Position numbers and translations under genes: made by a program
From: Brucella intermedia LMG 3301
GTDB lineage: Bacteria > Pseudomonadota > Alphaproteobacteria > Rhizobiales > Rhizobiaceae
Assembly (NCBI RefSeq): GCF_000182645.1
Contig: NZ_ACQA01000002.1
Coordinates: 868,001-932,000, forward strand
Direction: 5' to 3'
Length of the DNA: 64,000 nucleotides
Notes under the pieces: model-generated
Seen by the model: the letters and a program-made list of their open reading frames with translations, nothing else
Told to the model about the DNA's origin: nothing
Databases searched by the model: none
Part shown: positions 63,362 through 64,000 of the stretch, one piece after another
Position numbering within the stretch: position 1 is the first letter of the stretch
Layout: the number at the start of each line of letters is the position of its first letter

Positions 63362-64000
63362 TTATCCCTTAACGGCGCCGGACATCAGGCCTCGTACAAA
63401 ATAGCGGCCGGAAACAATGTAGACGATCAGCGTCGGCAGAGCAGCGAGGATGGCTGCTGCAAAATGGACGTTGTACTCCTTGACGCCGGTGGAGGAGGAA
63501 ACCAGATTGTTGAGTGCTACCGTCATCGGGGTAGAATTCGCACCCGAGAAGGAAGCACCAAACAGGAAGTCATTCCAGATATTGGTGAACTGCCAGATCA
63601 CGGAAACGACAATGATCGGTCCTGAGGATGGCAGCAAAATCCGCCAGAATATCTGGAAAAAGCTTGCCCCGTCGATCTGGGCTGCGCGAACCAGTTCCGT
63701 TGGAAAAGCCTCGTAGTAGTTGCGGAAATAAAGCGTCGTGAACCCGATACCGTACACCACGTGCACGAGGATCAGCCCCCAGATCGTGCCGGCAATTCCC
63801 AGGAAACCAAGAACGCGCGCCATAGGAATGAGCACGATCTGAAATGGGATAAAGCACGACAACAACAGCAGGCCGAAGAAGATATCTGAGCCGCGAAATT
63901 GCCATTTGGTCAGTACGTAGCCGTTCAACGCGCCAACAATGGTCGAAATAGCAACCGCCGGCACGACCATAAGGATCGAGTTGATGAAGAACGGCTTCAA
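63362..64000 (-). CDS. Carbohydrate ABC transporter permease (MalG/UgpE-like), partial
   Basis: At least 212 residues of an inner-membrane permease; the 5' part lies beyond the right edge of the window, since the first of the usual six membrane segments is missing. The EAA loop (LVRAAQIDGASFFQIFWRILLPSSGP) and the C-terminal GRYFVRGLMSGAVKG are typical of CUT1 sugar permeases. It forms an operon with the downstream ATPase; the binding protein and second permease are expected to the right. Confidence 0.92.
   Translation of the reverse strand: MKPFFINSILMVVPAVAISTIVGALNGYVLTKWQFRGSDIFFGLLLLSCFIPFQIVLIPMARVLGFLGIAGTIWGLILVHVVYGIGFTTLYFRNYYEAFPTELVRAAQIDGASFFQIFWRILLPSSGPIIVVSVIWQFTNIWNDFLFGASFSGANSTPMTVALNNLVSSSTGVKEYNVHFAAAILAALPTLIVYIVSGRYFVRGLMSGAVKG

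Noticed and set aside
1..64000. Mobile elements, prophage genes, CRISPR, toxin-antitoxin or defence systems
   Set aside because: No transposase, integrase, Cas, restriction or toxin signatures were found in any plausible gene, and no long direct repeats were noticed. The gene order reads as ordinary chromosomal operons.

Overview
The window looks like an alphaproteobacterial (Hyphomicrobiales) chromosome segment, most likely Brucella/Ochrobactrum. This is inferred from the protein style, a mid-50s percent GC by eye, RirA-type iron-box usage and dense ABC/TRAP transporter content; no marker gene settles it. I see no tRNA, rRNA, CRISPR array, insertion sequence or phage gene. The window is metabolic and transport territory, mostly ordered operons with clear terminators.

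Layout. 1-2.9 kb: a TRAP transporter (dctQ-dctM-dctP) closed by a strong terminator. 2.9-7.4 kb (minus): a sugar isomerase-like TIM barrel, a purine-type deaminase with an AzgA-like purine permease broken by two 1-bp insertions, a DUF2938 membrane protein with a long leader hairpin, and a DUF1127 small protein. 7.6-12.2 kb (plus): a DMT exporter, a branched-chain aminotransferase-like enzyme, a TauE-like exporter and a KstD-like FAD dehydrogenase. 12.3-20.5 kb: a complete high-affinity K+ system kdpFABCDE, plus two extra unannotated 28-residue single-span membrane proteins, one before kdpF and one wedged between kdpA and kdpB. Then come a DUF3775 protein and an aldehyde dehydrogenase.

22.6-29.8 kb (minus): an amidohydrolase plus a five-gene oligopeptide/nickel-type ABC operon. 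30.2-35.1 kb (minus): an operon joining an aminotransferase, a MetQNI methionine-type ABC transporter and a 2-oxoglutarate/Fe(II) oxygenase. 35.2-36.7 kb: a LysR-type DNA-binding domain fused to a TrpD2-like (anthranilate phosphoribosyltransferase fold) domain. 36.8-43.7 kb (plus): a catecholate-type siderophore locus with a TonB receptor, an exported esterase, a CeuE/FatB-like binding protein, a permease, and a second permease that reads straight into the ATPase across a G6 run. 43.8-55.1 kb: a second peptide ABC operon (MarR regulator, double ATPase, binding protein, two permeases, M14 carboxypeptidase) divergent from a 1207-residue 5-oxoprolinase. 55.4-57.8 kb: a cystine-type ABC transporter. 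58-60.3 kb: Ppx/GppA phosphatase translationally coupled to rlmE. 60.3-64 kb: a DHA2 MFS exporter, a 33-residue membrane protein with its own ribosome site and terminator, and a MalK/UgpC-type sugar ABC ATPase with a permease running off the right edge.

How the parts work together. Most modules are uptake plus first-step catabolism: TRAP with isomerase, purine permease with deaminase, peptide ABC with amidohydrolase, peptide ABC with M14 peptidase and oxoprolinase, methionine-type ABC with transaminase and oxygenase. The points most worth a second look are the extra small Kdp proteins, the LysR-TrpD2 fusion, the hairpin that masks the DUF2938 ribosome site, the met-type operon, and a set of three +1 G/C-run indels that may be either biology or residual sequencing error.
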